Assembly (NCBI GenBank): GCA_946699065.1
Contig: CAMPDV010000297.1
Span: 124,001 to 188,000, forward strand
Direction of reading: 5' to 3'
Length of the DNA stretch: 64,000 nt
From: Loxodes magnus
Taxonomy: Eukaryota > Ciliophora > Karyorelictea > Loxodida > Loxodidae
The position numbers and the translations under genes are program-made. The first letter of the stretch is position 1. Each line of letters starts with the position of its first letter. The notes under the pieces were generated by a model. The model made no database searches. It saw only the letters and a program-made list of their open reading frames with translations, and had not been told where the DNA came from. Shown here piece after piece: positions 46,915 through 59,660 of this stretch.

Positions 46915-49900
46915 ATAAATCATTATAACTTCTTAACAAAGATCATATATTATTATAAATTATGTGATATCCTTTTATACAATATATTTGCTTGCAGTAG
47001 AAAAATAAAAAATAATATTCAGAAGTATAAAAACTAATTTTTCACAACTTTATAAACTTAATTTCATAAGACGACAAAGATCCTTAGGTTTATTATACTT
47101 TAAATATTAAAGAACTTAACTATATTCTCTAAAACTTATCTTATTTATAATATATAAAATTTAAATAAATTTCTAAAATACTAACTGATTAAAGTATACT
47201 AGTAATAATATATAACAAGCTTCTTAAAAGATAATAAGCTAGCTAGACTTAAAATTTATACCTTTTGTTAATTTTATTATATCTATTTTATCTTTATTAA
47301 TAAATAACTTTATACAGCTAAAAGATGCAAAAATAATAAGAAAAAATATAAAATATCTATTTAAATTTAAGATAATAAAATAATATATTTCCTAAAGATA
47401 ATTTTATTTATTTAAGTAAAAAGAGAACAAAGAAAGAATCTATATGAATAATACTTTGCTTTATATTATAAGATTATGCTTAATTATTGCTATATTTATT
47501 TAAACTAATACTTATATAATACTGATTATTCTCAAAAGTATAAAATACTTTACTACTATTTATCTTAATAGTTCTCTGTTAATTTTCAAGTATTAACATT
47601 GCAAAAGTATATTAGCTTAAGATATAAAAGATATTATATTTCTATAATCCTGTATACATTCATAGTTAATCAATAGATCCTTTTATAATTAATAATTGAT
47701 GCTAAGATAAATAAAAATAGAAGATTTAAATGTAAAAATTACCCAAAATATTTAAAAGAAAATATGTATTTTTAGTAGATATTTATGAAAGGTTGCATTA
47801 ACTCCAAGTTAGTCTCTTTTACATAATAATTAAAATGTATTTAAATTTAAAATCTCTTTATGGATCTTTGGTATTACATTTATACATTATTAAGATAAGT
47901 TAGTTTATTTTAAATGCGTAAAAGAGAAAATAATTTAAACTAGATATACAAATGATGAGAAATTAGATATTAGAAATATATAAATAAAATTGTATAAAGC
48001 AGCATTAATTTAATATTTTTATTATTTAAGTGTTAGTTAAATTTAATTACTCTTTTGAATAGAAAGATTTAGAGTGATAATATTTAAAAATATAGTAAAT
48101 CAAAAATAAACAAATAATAAAATAGGCTAAATAGCTTATTATATAGCTACTTGCTATTTTAGATAGCTTATTAAGATAATTTGTTAGAATATAAAAATTA
48201 TTTAGCAAAGAGTTCATGCTTACTAAGAAAAATGTAAGTAATGCATTTAAAACACTAATACAATAAAATCAAGTTTACTAGATTTAAGAAAATCTAGAAG
48301 TGTTTATTAAAATAGCAAGCTATGTATTCTATAAAGAATCATATTTAAATAAAGAAATAATTAAATTAAATATAGATAACTAAAGAAAATAAATTTATTC
48401 TAGAAAATTTATTAATAAACTAAAGCAAAATCATTAAATATGAAGCTTATTTCTATCTTATTTTTATAAAAGGAGATATTAGTTAAAGCATATGCTATGA
48501 GAATAAATTTAATTTAATTAGAAAGATTTAAAATAAAAATATATTAAAAAAAAAATTCCTTTGTAGATATAAAATAGCCTTCAATTTATCAATTTAAATC
48601 AAATATATAATTAACCAAAAGTTATTAATCCCTGCCACTTCAGAAAAAATTGTTAATAGCAAATATAAAGCTAGAGAAATAAAATATATTAAGATAAATT
48701 AAAAAAATAATTAAAGATAAAATTAAAAAATTACTTAAATAAATAGAAATAAAATAGATATTCTTCTAATTATTTTAAAAAATTTCATGTTCTAGAGTAA
48801 ATTTAATTTTTAAGCAATCTTTTAAAATATGCTATTTTTCATGTTACTTAAATTAAAAAATATTTAGCAATAGAAGCTTATTATAGAGAAAGTCATTTTG
48901 CTAATAAATAAATTTTCTACAATCAAAATTATTTGATTACTTACTAAATGTTAAACAATACTAAGCTTTTTAAGTTTTAATTTGGTTTAAATTAATAAAG
49001 TTTAAATAAGAGAAATAAAAAGATAATAAAAAAATAAATATAATCTAATATTAACAGCAAGTTTAAGATAGATATTAAGTTTAGCAATTATTATAATATG
49101 TTTAATATTATTTTTACTTTAAATTATTTTCTTAGCTTTAGCAAACTAGATAAATATCTAAGTTATTAATAAGAAAATAATTTAATAAAAAATAGTAAAA
49201 TTATACAAATTTTATATTTATAAGGTATAATCGAATAATAACTTATTGGAGTATTTTAATACAAAAAGTAGAATAAAAAGATTTGACTGAAAACTTTTAA
49301 CAAAATGCTTAAATTCTTTAAAATAAATAATAACCATGTAAAATATATCACAAAAGAGAATATCTTACTTAATAAATTAGATATTTTCATCTGCAACTTG
49401 TAAATTGTTTAAGAGTCTTTCTTAGAACTGAAATCCATCAAGGGAATATTATTTAATATTTAAATTAAACAAAATTAAAAATATATTGAGCTTATATAGC
49501 TAGAATTGGTAGATTTTTAAAATTCTTTCAAATAAACCTTATGTGAAATCTAACTAAAAATTTAAATAGATCTGATTTGTATTAAAGTTATAAACTTACT
49601 AGATGATAAGAGTTATTTAATTAATAAAACTAAAATTATAAGATAAGATTAATAGTTATAAATCTTAGGAAAATAGCTTATATTAAAAGTATGTCTTTAT
49701 TATCAATTTTTTAGAAGTTTAATAACCTATTTTAAATTTAATTAATTCAGATTCTGCAAAGTATGAATAATCTTTTTTAATGAAAGAATCTTAATTAGTT
49801 AGTTTTTCTATTCTAATTGTAAACTTTTCTATATAAGTTTTGGAATTAATTTAACAAAATGATAGCTATTAAATTATTTATTTTAAAATCCTATCTTAGT

Positions 49901-50323
49901 TTATTTATTTTATAGCTTATATTTAAAAATTCCATATGATAGTTTATTATATATCATCTAATTTCTTTATTTATCTAGCACCTAAAATTTAATTTAGTAT
50001 ATTGAATAATTTTATTCCAAACTTACCATTTTAATAAATTTTTCTATCTAAATAATTTATAAAATTTCTAAGTTTATCTATTTTGTTAAGGTAAGCAAAT
50101 CTTAAATTGTTTTGCACTCAAAAGTTAGGGTTTATTTAATATAATCAGTTAATTAATAATAGTGGTAATTTATTTATGTAACTGAATAGAAAGTTTATCC
50201 CTCAATTTATAAGCTTTTATCTTTAATTTTTCTTAATAACTAAAGATTTATTTTTAAAGATATTTTTTAATTCTTTAGACTTAATTGATGAAATAAAATA
50301 ATTATTTAAAATATAAGAATTTA
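46915..50323. other. AT-rich spacer between convergent genes, no gene seen
   Basis: Mirror of 6,310-9,721, with no recognised gene. Confidence 0.5.
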
Positions 50324-52996
50324 TCAGTTATAATTAGGAGCATTTTATTTTTAAAACATGGAATGATCTTGTATCTCCACTTTATCATCAAAATTATTGC
50401 TTTTTATCTAGTTTAAAAATCTCTATTTTTAGTTTATTTCATTTCTCTCTAATTTATTCAAAGGTTAACTTCTCTAAATTACTAAAAGCTATTATTTAAA
50501 AAAATTTTAAGGATTAATAGTCCCTATTTGCTAGTATTAAGACGTTAAATCAATTACAGGGACTTACTTAAAGTGCTTATCTTTAACGTTTTCTTCTAGG
50601 TCTATTTCCACTTTTTTTAAAGAGTTTCTATCTTTGAATGTAACTATTTTTCGATGATCGATTTCTTCATTTACTTTTTAATATTTTTAGATTTTATTTT
50701 CTATATTATTTTCATCTTAATTCAAATCTTATTTATTTCTTACTTATTTTTATGATTTTTATTAATAATTGTTTGTTTATTTACTTTAACTACTAGTATA
50801 GCTATATTAGTTCTCTAATTATATTACTTTTTGTTTTTTATAGTTAGTCTTTTTATATTGCGCAATTAATTAATTTTAATTAGAAAAATCTGATTAGTTG
50901 CATGCCTCGTATACATGAGTTTCCAAAGCTTAAACTGGAGTTTTCTCCTTCTTTTGATCATTTTAACTATGTTTTGATAAATGATCCATTAGATGTCTTT
51001 TCTTTATAAAATAATTTTCACAATGAGAACATTTTATAATATTTACTAGGGATTTAGTATGCTTTTCCTTAGAATTTGTTTATGAAATTTACTCCTATTA
51101 GGAATATTCTTAATATTCATTTAATTTCAGCTCTTATTTTTAGTTTTAATAAAGATCAATATTATTATGATAAATAGCTGCCTTTTACTCTTTTAGTTAA
51201 TGATCTTAGTCTCTTGTAATTAACTTATAATTTTAATTATTTTTGTTATGAACTTCTAATTAATGTTGCTATAATCTTTTTATTTTGCTAAAAGTTTAGT
51301 CACATTCCAAGTATTAACATCTAAACTATTAAAACTAAAGAGTGGAATTTTTATTGGAGCATTCTTTTTCAATTTAAAATTACTTTTATATTAAATATTT
51401 CCCTTTCAAAAATGAAAAATACCCAACTTAATTTTGCTAATTTTCTAATTAAATGCACTAAGGTTTTTTACTTTTTGTTTTATCTTTAACTCTAGCCTTG
51501 AATGTTTTTAGTTGAAATTCTAAAATTTAGTTAAGATTGTATGCTATTATTTTTTGTTTTCTTTTATGAATATTCAAATGCTTTATATATAATTAATTAT
51601 GTTAATAGAATCTATCTTTGCAAGAAGAACAATATAACTTTATAAAATTTTTTTCTTGATGAATAAAAAAAAAATGACTTGTAAGATTCTTTTCATTTTC
51701 AAATTTTTCTCCACAATAAAGACATGCATATTTTAATCCATGCTTTTTAGTTTAAATTTCTATTCCAGTTCTAATTAATCTTATAATTTTGTATTTTTAA
51801 AGCTTTAAGATTCTTTCTTTTAGTTTATCTTCAGTATCTTTGTTTGATTATTTGATTTTTAGAAAAATTTAATTTGGTTCTATTTATTTTTGGATATTTT
51901 TGCTGGAATACTGTTGTAATTCAATTTTTTATTAATTATTTTCAATTAATGCTTGAGGTATATTTTTGTTTTTTAAGTTTTATAACTCTTACTCTAAATA
52001 TGGTGCTTAAATTATTTTCTTTTGTTTCTCTTCATTTTAAATGATTTTCATTATTAAGCTTTATATATTTTAGATATTTTCCTGATTTATAGTATTGGAC
52101 TATTTATTAAATATTATACTTTTAGTTTATTAATTATTATGTTCTTCTTTTATTAAAATTTCTTTCTTCTAATTTTATATAAAATGAGTTTCTTAACTTT
52201 TAATCATATCTTCCTCTAATTTTTTCTAACTTTTGAGAATATTGAATTATTTCTCTTTTCCTTAATTTCTTTTAAATTAAATATCAGTATTTTCTTATTT
52301 AATGCTTTCATATTTTTCTATATTTTTATATTTATCTTTAATCTTATTTTGCTATGCTGTTTAGATTATTTTAATTTCCTATTTTTAGCTTACATTCAAA
52401 TTTTTCATAGTTTATTGTTTAATTTAAATTGATTCTTAGTTATTCTATTAAAGTTTTTCTAAATCTATTATCTCTACTTTATCTGATTTATTAATTTCAT
52501 CATTTATATCTTATTTTTTTGGATTTTTCTTTTTATATATTCTTTATTTTTCTTTTGCTAAATCAAATAAATCTAGTTGGTCTAAATTTTCTTTCGAAGA
52601 GTTTTAATCTTTTTGATTAGCTTGATTTAAATGTTTGGATTAAGAGATTTCTTATTAATAAATTTAAGTATTTAGAACTAAAGTATCTTCAGAGTCAGAT
52701 TAATTCTCATCTAGTTAAGTATTAATATCATTAATAGTTTATTAATTTGCTTAGTTTAGAATGCAGTTAATAACGCTTAGAGGAAGTCCTATCTGCTAAG
52801 AGATTTTAATCTTAGAATAACTCTTTTTCATATTAATGATTTTCTATTTAGTAACCCTAATAAAATCCATATTTTTTAGACTTTCAAAGTCACAAACTAT
52901 TTAATCTGCCTGCTCTTAAGTAATATCAAATTGCTTTAAAGCTCATTTTGCATCAGTAAAGATTAAAGCTGCCAAACATTCTTTCACCACTGACAT
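50324..52996 (-). CDS. HTH + C2H2 zinc-finger protein, second type
   Basis: 891 codons in one frame from ATG 52,996 to TGA 50,324, interrupted only at codon 18 by TGA (DAK*ALKQFDIT). The paralogue at 44,671 has TGG at that codon (NLDWVLSEFDIT). The N-terminal domain is shared with the family (KISQQIGLPLSVIN). A long Gln/Asn/Lys-rich region follows, then fingers CLYCGEKFENEKNLTSHFFF, CSSCKDRF, CQYLECDQTF and CSHCENYFIKKRHLMDH, and a charged tail. It lacks the MYYPYY end of its paralogue. Only this arm retains the 5' part. The product is likely a nucleic-acid-binding protein; target unknown. Confidence 0.8.
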
Positions 52997-54993
52997 TTGA
53001 ATTATAATTTAAATAATGAATTTAAATATAAGGGTAATTAAATCTAAGCAACTTAGATGTCTTAAATCATTTAAGTATTTATTGATAAAAACTATTATAA
53101 ATATTAAATCATATACTCCTAATCCAACCTTTATAGCTACTAAAAGAAAATTTATTTTAGAAACTATTTAAATTATTTCATTATTACGAATTAAAATTGT
53201 ATCAAATTAAGTGAAAGTATTTTAATTAAAATTTATCTTGCTTAAGAGAGATCTTTGATTTATTTTTAAGATAAAAGGAGATAAATTTAATTAGAAGAGC
53301 TTAATTAGAAAAGTTTATTTTTTTCTTTGTTTAATTATACATTTTTGCTTGTGGAAAGTTAAGCAAAATTGTATCCTAGCTTTTAAGCTCTACAATTTGT
53401 TGGTAATTCACATTTAAATTTAAAAATATTCTAATTTTTTATTTCTAGAACTATAAAATAAATTTAATAATCTGAATCAAAAATAAGGATAAAGCATGAA
53501 TTTAGTGGATTATCAGCTTATTTATTTTTCTCTAAAATTAAGATAGTTTATTATAACTTTCGTTGCTGCTACTTAATCAAATTTACTTAATAGATAAATT
53601 AAAAAATAAGGAGATAAAAGTTTACTTAGTAAGTTTATGATTGCAATATAAATTTGCTAAATTTAAATTTCTTTTGTAAATAACTAAAAATACGTTTAAT
53701 AGCATTTTATTTTACTTTTGTATATTTTAAAATGATGCTTGATATATTTACATAATCATTCCTTTTATTTTCATAAATTTTTTTTCAATAAATCCTTTGA
53801 GGAAAACCCTAGAAATTATTCTAAATAGATTAATTTATTAAAATTAAAGTTTTAGTTAAAAATTTAAATATTGGCTAGCATATAATATATAGCCTTAAGA
53901 GTTAAAGATAGATTTACTTGATAAGCAAATTAATAAAATCTAAGAACTTTAGATGAAAGTAGAATACTAAATATAATTAGGTAAATTTATTTCTCTCAAA
54001 GGTATTAAAAGTTCTAGCGTAATTTAATTAAAAAATGTTTAATTTGAAAGGAGAAGATAAATCTATATTGATGAAAAATTGCATCATTTAATATTTTAGC
54101 TCCTAATAAAATTCAACTATATAATCCTTGGCCAAAGTCACAGTCAGAAACAACTAAAATTTTGAAATAAAATTTAGCTAAATTTGTTAGAAATCTTTCT
54201 GAGGAGAAAAAGACTAAGTAAATTTTTTAAAGCAGTAAAAGGAAAGAGTTATAGAAAAAATTAAAATTGATGATAAATTGGAATTTTTCCTTAGCCAGAC
54301 AAGTCAAAAAAATCAGGCCAACTGACTGAAGATTTTAATGAAATATTTAAAATAAAGTGTAAGATAGAAGCTAAATATTATTATTATTTATAAGCAATAG
54401 AACAAAGCTCTTATGAGTAATAAATAGCAAAACTAAATAAACTAAAAGTGAATATAAAGAAATTTTATCAATAATAATAAGATAAAGGTTATAAAAACTA
54501 AAATATCTCTTTGAAAAAATTAAAGAAGCTTAATTAGAAAGATAATTATAGAGTAATTATAAATTATCGCCTTAAATTAATTTTTCTCTTAACTCAATTA
54601 ACAATTGATTGTCATTTAAAAATTTAAATTAATAATAAAAAGCAAATGAATATACTTCAAGCAATAAATTTCTTATTTATAAATAATTTAAAGATGTTTA
54701 GATTGTATTTATATATTATAAAATTAGTTTTAAGATAAAATTCCTGAAAAATAGCTCAAATAAAAAGAATAAAAAAGTAAATAAAATATGTCTCATTATT
54801 CAAAGATTCTTAGCCCTATAATAAAAATTATTAAAGGTATTAAATTAACTAGAAATAAAAATAATCTAAAATGCTAATAAAAGTTAGTATCCAATCTTTA
54901 AATAAAAAAACCCGTTTATAGTAATTAATAAAAGTTAAAGTTAGTTAAAAAGCTTTGTTAAAGCCATATTAGTCAGCCATTTGATCTATTCTA
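52997..54993. other. AT-rich spacer present only in the right arm
   Basis: Part of the segment missing from the left arm. No gene recognised. It separates the C2H2 gene start from the end of the coiled-coil gene. Confidence 0.45.
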
Positions 54994-55798
54994 TCAGCTT
55001 GTCTCCATTAGTTTGTCATGAATTCCTACTAGGCTTAGTTAGGCAGTATAGCACTTCATTAGTGCACCATCTTTTAATATTCTGAATAGTTTTGATCTTG
55101 CACGTAGCATTCCTAATTATTTATCCAAGGATTAAGATTTGAATTAAAGAATTTTTTCTATAAATTTTTCCGCTTTACGTTGGATATATCCTAAATAGTT
55201 TTCTAAAAATATCTTATTTATTCTTTCTTTAAATTTCGCTTAGTTAGTAGCATTATTTTCATTGGTGTTATTTATTGCACACGTAGCATTTTATTCTTTT
55301 TTAAACTATTATTCCTGTAACCCTTATTTAATTTAAATTTACTAGTTATTTTAAATAAAAGTTTACTGTTTATTTTAATTTGAGGCTTCATTTTCTATTT
55401 CCATAGGATCTGATTAATTCTGTTAAAACGAAAATGGCGTAACCTGAATTTATTATTAAATTTAAAGAATTCTTTGTTCCAGTTTGTCTTCTATTTCTTA
55501 TGATGATTAATATTGTTTCTCAAGTAAAGACATTATTAGTTTTTCTAATTTTTCTACTTTATCAGTGAGGTATCTATTTTTAAACATAAACTATTTTAAT
55601 GACTTAGATAATATTTCTATTTTAGTTTGTGTCGGAAGTTTTTTTATTTCTGGATTTCCAAGTGGTTAATGTTCGTCATATCAATCATATTTCTCACTTT
55701 CACTCATTGTAATTATTTAACTTTTTTATTTTTTAGAGAATTTTCCTGTTTAAATATTATGTTCAAAGTTCTGCTATTTCTTAGAAGCAATTTTATAT
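54994..55798 (-). pseudogene. Coiled-coil ORF1-like protein, right copy (start lost)
   Basis: Full-length counterpart of the truncated left gene. The left ATG is ATT here (attgcttctaag). The same in-frame TGA occurs as in the left (KYD*YDE). After the coiled coil and SDPMEIENEA, the position of the zinc knuckle in relatives holds a degenerate segment (NATCAINNTN) without the Cys/His pattern. A Lys-rich helix follows, then KLFRILKDGALMKCYTAQLS, ending at TGA 54,994. Related to the 38-kb zinc-knuckle protein. Probably inactive as a nucleic-acid chaperone. Confidence 0.6.
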
Positions 55799-56028
55799 AT
55801 AATTTTTTATAATAAATATTTCTTAGTTTATTCTATAATAATGAATTATAGTGATTCCACCTTTATTAGGTTCATTACTGTTTTAAAATTTATTAATTTG
55901 CTAAATATTATTCTTCCAATCTTATTCTCAATCATCTTCTTTTAATATATATCTGCCTGTGCTGCGTCAACCCTTTTTAATACAGTATCTTGCTTCAGTC
56001 AAGTTCGATTTCAGTTATATTTAATAAA

Positions 56029-56731
56029 ATGATTTCTACGTTGAATAAAGAAAAGATATAGATAACCCTCAATCTTAGCAACTAAAATGAATTACAAAAT
56101 TATACTAAGAAAGCAAAGATACTAAAATTAAGTCAATAAATCAAACGAAAAAATTAAAAGTCTACTATAAAATGCTGTGAAGATTCAACAGGACAATAAT
56201 TAACTAAAAAGAGAAATTAGCAATAAGCCTGAATATAAGGAAGTGAATATGAGATTATCGTAAGTAGAAGGAAAGCTTACAAGATTACAGACAAACATAA
56301 TCAATTTATTTAAGGAACAAACCCAATGGAGATAATATGAACATTGAGACAGAATAAATACCAACTTATAAATAGAGAAGAAATCTAGTCGTTGATTTTG
56401 CAAGATAAAAGGACACTTTATAAGATAATGCTGATAATTTATGAAAAAGCAATAGATAGAAGTAATAAACTATGGAAAAAACTGAATTAACTATATTGCA
56501 TGCAATAAGGACAAATTTTTTGAAGAAAATCATACTAAGGATTAGAACTACATGAAGCAACAAGAAGCAAACAATATTACAATGAAGAAGATATTAGAAG
56601 AAGCATAAGGGCGTATCATACCACAAGAGGAAGAAGAAAAATAAGCATTAGAAAAAGAAGAGTAAGAAATATATGAGCAAGTTTGTAGGAATCAACAAGA
56701 GTTCTATAAGAATAAATACAATGAAACTTGA
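56029..56731 (+). pseudogene. Gag-like zinc-knuckle protein, right copy
   Basis: Starts ATG 56,029 (MISTLNKEKIQITLNLSNQ). It reaches GTNPMEII*TLRQNKYQLINREEI and then, after a frame change, RWFCKIKGHFIRQC*QFMKKQQ: a CCHC knuckle whose first Cys is Arg and whose following Trp is TGA. It continues into an acidic tail, EEAQGRIIPQEEEEKQALE, ending near 56,731. The order coiled coil - PMEI - knuckle matches the 38-kb and 41.5-kb genes. It is divergent from the coiled-coil gene at 55,798, with about 230 bp between them. The frameshift suggests decay. Confidence 0.6.
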
Positions 56732-57399
56732 AGTGGTTAGTTTAGCAAAGGCAGAGCTACTATGCTAAATTATCATTATTATAGGTTTCTTCTTATTTGA
56801 ACAAATGCAATTTTTATCAAGATTTCACTTCTTTTGTAAATATTTTTCTGTATAATAGACCTTCTAAAAAGCAGTATAAATTACTCATCAATTTCTATAT
56901 CCTAAAGCTTTCTATTTCTTATTATTTTTAGAATAGCCAGTATTGTTTTAAAAAGTGTTCGAATTTTCTGCAATAATAGCATTAATTTCTTCACTTAGGT
57001 AGAAGAATTTTTTGCTGGCTGACTATTTGAAACCACGTTTTTGGGATCTTTAGTCGATATACTTTTAAGAAATAAGCTTTCAGTTAAATCAGTTAGTTGT
57101 TTAAATTTTACTTCAATTTATTAAATTCTGAACTTATCTGATTGTGAATTTTCGTTCTTTAGTTTTAAGGTGCTTGAAATAAGTTCTTTAGATTTTTCCT
57201 ACAAAGTTCTTGTAATTGGTATTAAAATTTAGAATTTTCATTTTACATTATTTTAAACTATTGAAGGATGATTTTACTGATCTCTTTTTAAGAGAGATTT
57301 ATCCTTTTTCTTCTAAATTAGTTGCAAGAATTTTTCCATTTTTATATTAAATAATAAGTTATTAAAATAAAGTTAAAATATATAAGCAAAATAAATTTC

Positions 57400-58546
57400 C
57401 TTGTAAGATGAAATTGGATCTTTCTTAAATGTATTTACTTAGATTTAAATATAAAAATAATTAAATTAAAAGGAATAAATCTTAGCAGTAGCTTTATATA
57501 GAATTAATTACTAAATAAATAAAATTTATTTAAGATTAAGTATTTCGACTACTCTAGAAGAGTTCCTTATAAAATAAAGTCTTAGTATTCCTAAAATAGA
57601 TTAATCTCTACTTGGATCAGCTTAATTATTACCAGACACAATTAGAAATAATAACCTTTAATATCTAAACTTAATAGGAACTTCAGTCAAAACTTTTGAA
57701 TCCTTTTTGGAGATTAATATAAAATAGCTTGAGTTTATAGGAATATCCAACTATCAAGATTTTATGATAGGGATTTATTTTTGTTGTTACAAAAGACTCC
57801 TAACATCTAATATTTACATCTAGAAAACTTAGGATAACTTACAAATTAAGCTATTTAATAGATAGATAATTATGGATAGAAATTAACTTTGATACATTTA
57901 AAAGATATAAATCAATATTTGATAAGACTTTAGTCATTATATTCCGCTTGTAAAAATCTCTAATTAACAGAACTTAACAATATCAGCAATATGTCCATTG
58001 AGCCTCTAAAGTAGCTTAATCTAGCAAATAATTTATCTATATCTTTTAATTAATTTGAAACAATAAATGATAGTAACTGAATATCAACTTTAGCTAAAAT
58101 TAAAAATCTTAGAATTTGAAGGCTTTAGAAATTAAATTTGGATTTTGTGAAAATTAATTTTATTCTAACTAGTTGCTTAAAGTTATAATCTTTAGGTATA
58201 AGATATTTAAAAATAGCTTTAGACTAATTTTTCCTGTTAGAGACGAGATAAATTACTTCTATCCTGATTTAAAAGCCTAAGAATATTAAGATTGACTTTA
58301 AATTTTAACCTTATATATTTAGTAAAATGTTAGCAAAATTAAAAATTTTAAGGGGAATTAAATTTTTTAAGTTTATAAGATGCTAACTTTTATTTAGAAG
58401 TGCCATAAACTAGTTAATGAGTTCTGATAGATTGAATATTTAAATTATTTTTTAAGTTATTAATATTCAAATAAATACATATTTAAAATAGCTAAGTCTT
58501 TCACTTTTTTCAGGCTTTTATATACTTAAAGTTTCTTTAACTCTGT
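57400..58546 (+). pseudogene. Leucine-rich repeat protein remnant, right copy
   Basis: Plus-strand leucine-rich repeats: LPDTIRNNNLQYLNLIG, KQLEFIGISNYQDF, PNIQYLHLENLGQLT (after a frame change) and KIKNLRI*RLQKLNLDF. They align with the C-terminal half of the gene at 28,640-30,998. The N-terminal half is absent. Broken by at least one frameshift near 57,780. Confidence 0.6.
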
Positions 58547-59134
58547 AAATGTTGTTAAGCATAAATCTCTCTCAATAATTTATTTTAAATGTCTTATATA
58601 AATAAATTAAATAAAAGTTTTTTTATTTAATAAGATTATCTATCAATATAGTAGAAATTTAATCAAGTATCCTTATATAATTTATCAAGATTTATTTAAT
58701 AGATAAATGCTTTAAATTCTGTATTTTGCTATAATCTTAAATTATATAATCAATTTTATAAATTAAAAGGGATTAAATAAAATACTAGATAGAAGCTTTA
58801 GATTTATTTAGGTTATTATGCTTATACAAGTATTATACAACTGCATGTATCAATATTATTATACATTTCCTTCTAATAACAACTTACAGAGAACAAACTT
58901 GCAAATATAAGTAAGAAAATACTTTCAACATATCTGGTTATTTTAATCTTTAAGGGTATTTTAGGTGAAAAATATATAAACATAAAAGAAAATTTATCTA
59001 GATATAAGAAATATAGCAAAGTAATTAAATTGTTTAAACAGATGAGTATATCAATCAACTTACCAAAGCTAAACCTTAAGTTATTTATAATGTAAAATGA
59101 ATTTATTATTCATTTATATTCTTTTTATTAAACC

Positions 59135-59660
59135 TTATTATTATATATTTTTAAAACCGCCATAGTTGTTCGAAGGTGACAACAAGGTCATCTTCATCAG
59201 AGGTTGGGGAAGTTATGTACCCATAATCGACTTTATGTCTTCCTCTGCTTTGGTTTGGCCTCGAGACAAAAGATTCTTAGACCTTCGACACTGGCTTGGC
59301 TTAGTTTAGCTTAGTTTAGTTTTAATTCTGGAACGAAAAAGAAATAATATTGCGAGCTTCATCAGAGGTGGGGAATTGAAGTACCCATAATTGACACATG
59401 TCGTCCTCTGCTTTGGTGATGCAATGAGACACAATCCTGCCATGTCCTTGGACCTCCAACAAGTAGAAAAGATTACGAGTATTCTTAAACTATATCAGTA
59501 TTGAACATTTTTATCAGTACTGAATAATTATACCAGTATTGAACAAGGTCTACCAGTATCTGATAATTTTATCAGTAATAAACATTCTTGTCAGTATGAA
59601 ACATTTTTTTTAAAGAGCTGCGAACCAATGAGAGTGCTACGCGCTCTATAATAAAATTTA
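59135..59660 (+). repeat. Composite ~520-bp repeat, copy 3
   Basis: Two ~60-bp blocks at about 59,192-59,253 and 59,357-59,416, a 19-mer array at 59,484-59,600, and a terminal hairpin 59,616-59,647 (GAGC-t-GCG with CGC-GCTC). The 60 bp beyond the unit (to 59,724) is shared only with the left-arm copy. Confidence 0.9.

Noticed and set aside
38040..55070. Apparent covarying hairpin (ggactaatgtagtcc versus gcactaatgaagtgc) in two ORF1-type genes
   Set aside because: Both lie in homologous coding sequence (KDGGLMQSY versus KDGALMKCY), so the pattern is explained as well by protein conservation; two sequences are too few for covariation.
56029..58546. Single long gene joining zinc-knuckle and LRR regions
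   Set aside because: The intervening 56.73-57.4 kb has TGAs and no consistent frame, and the LRR paralogue at 28.6-31 kb has a different N-terminal part.
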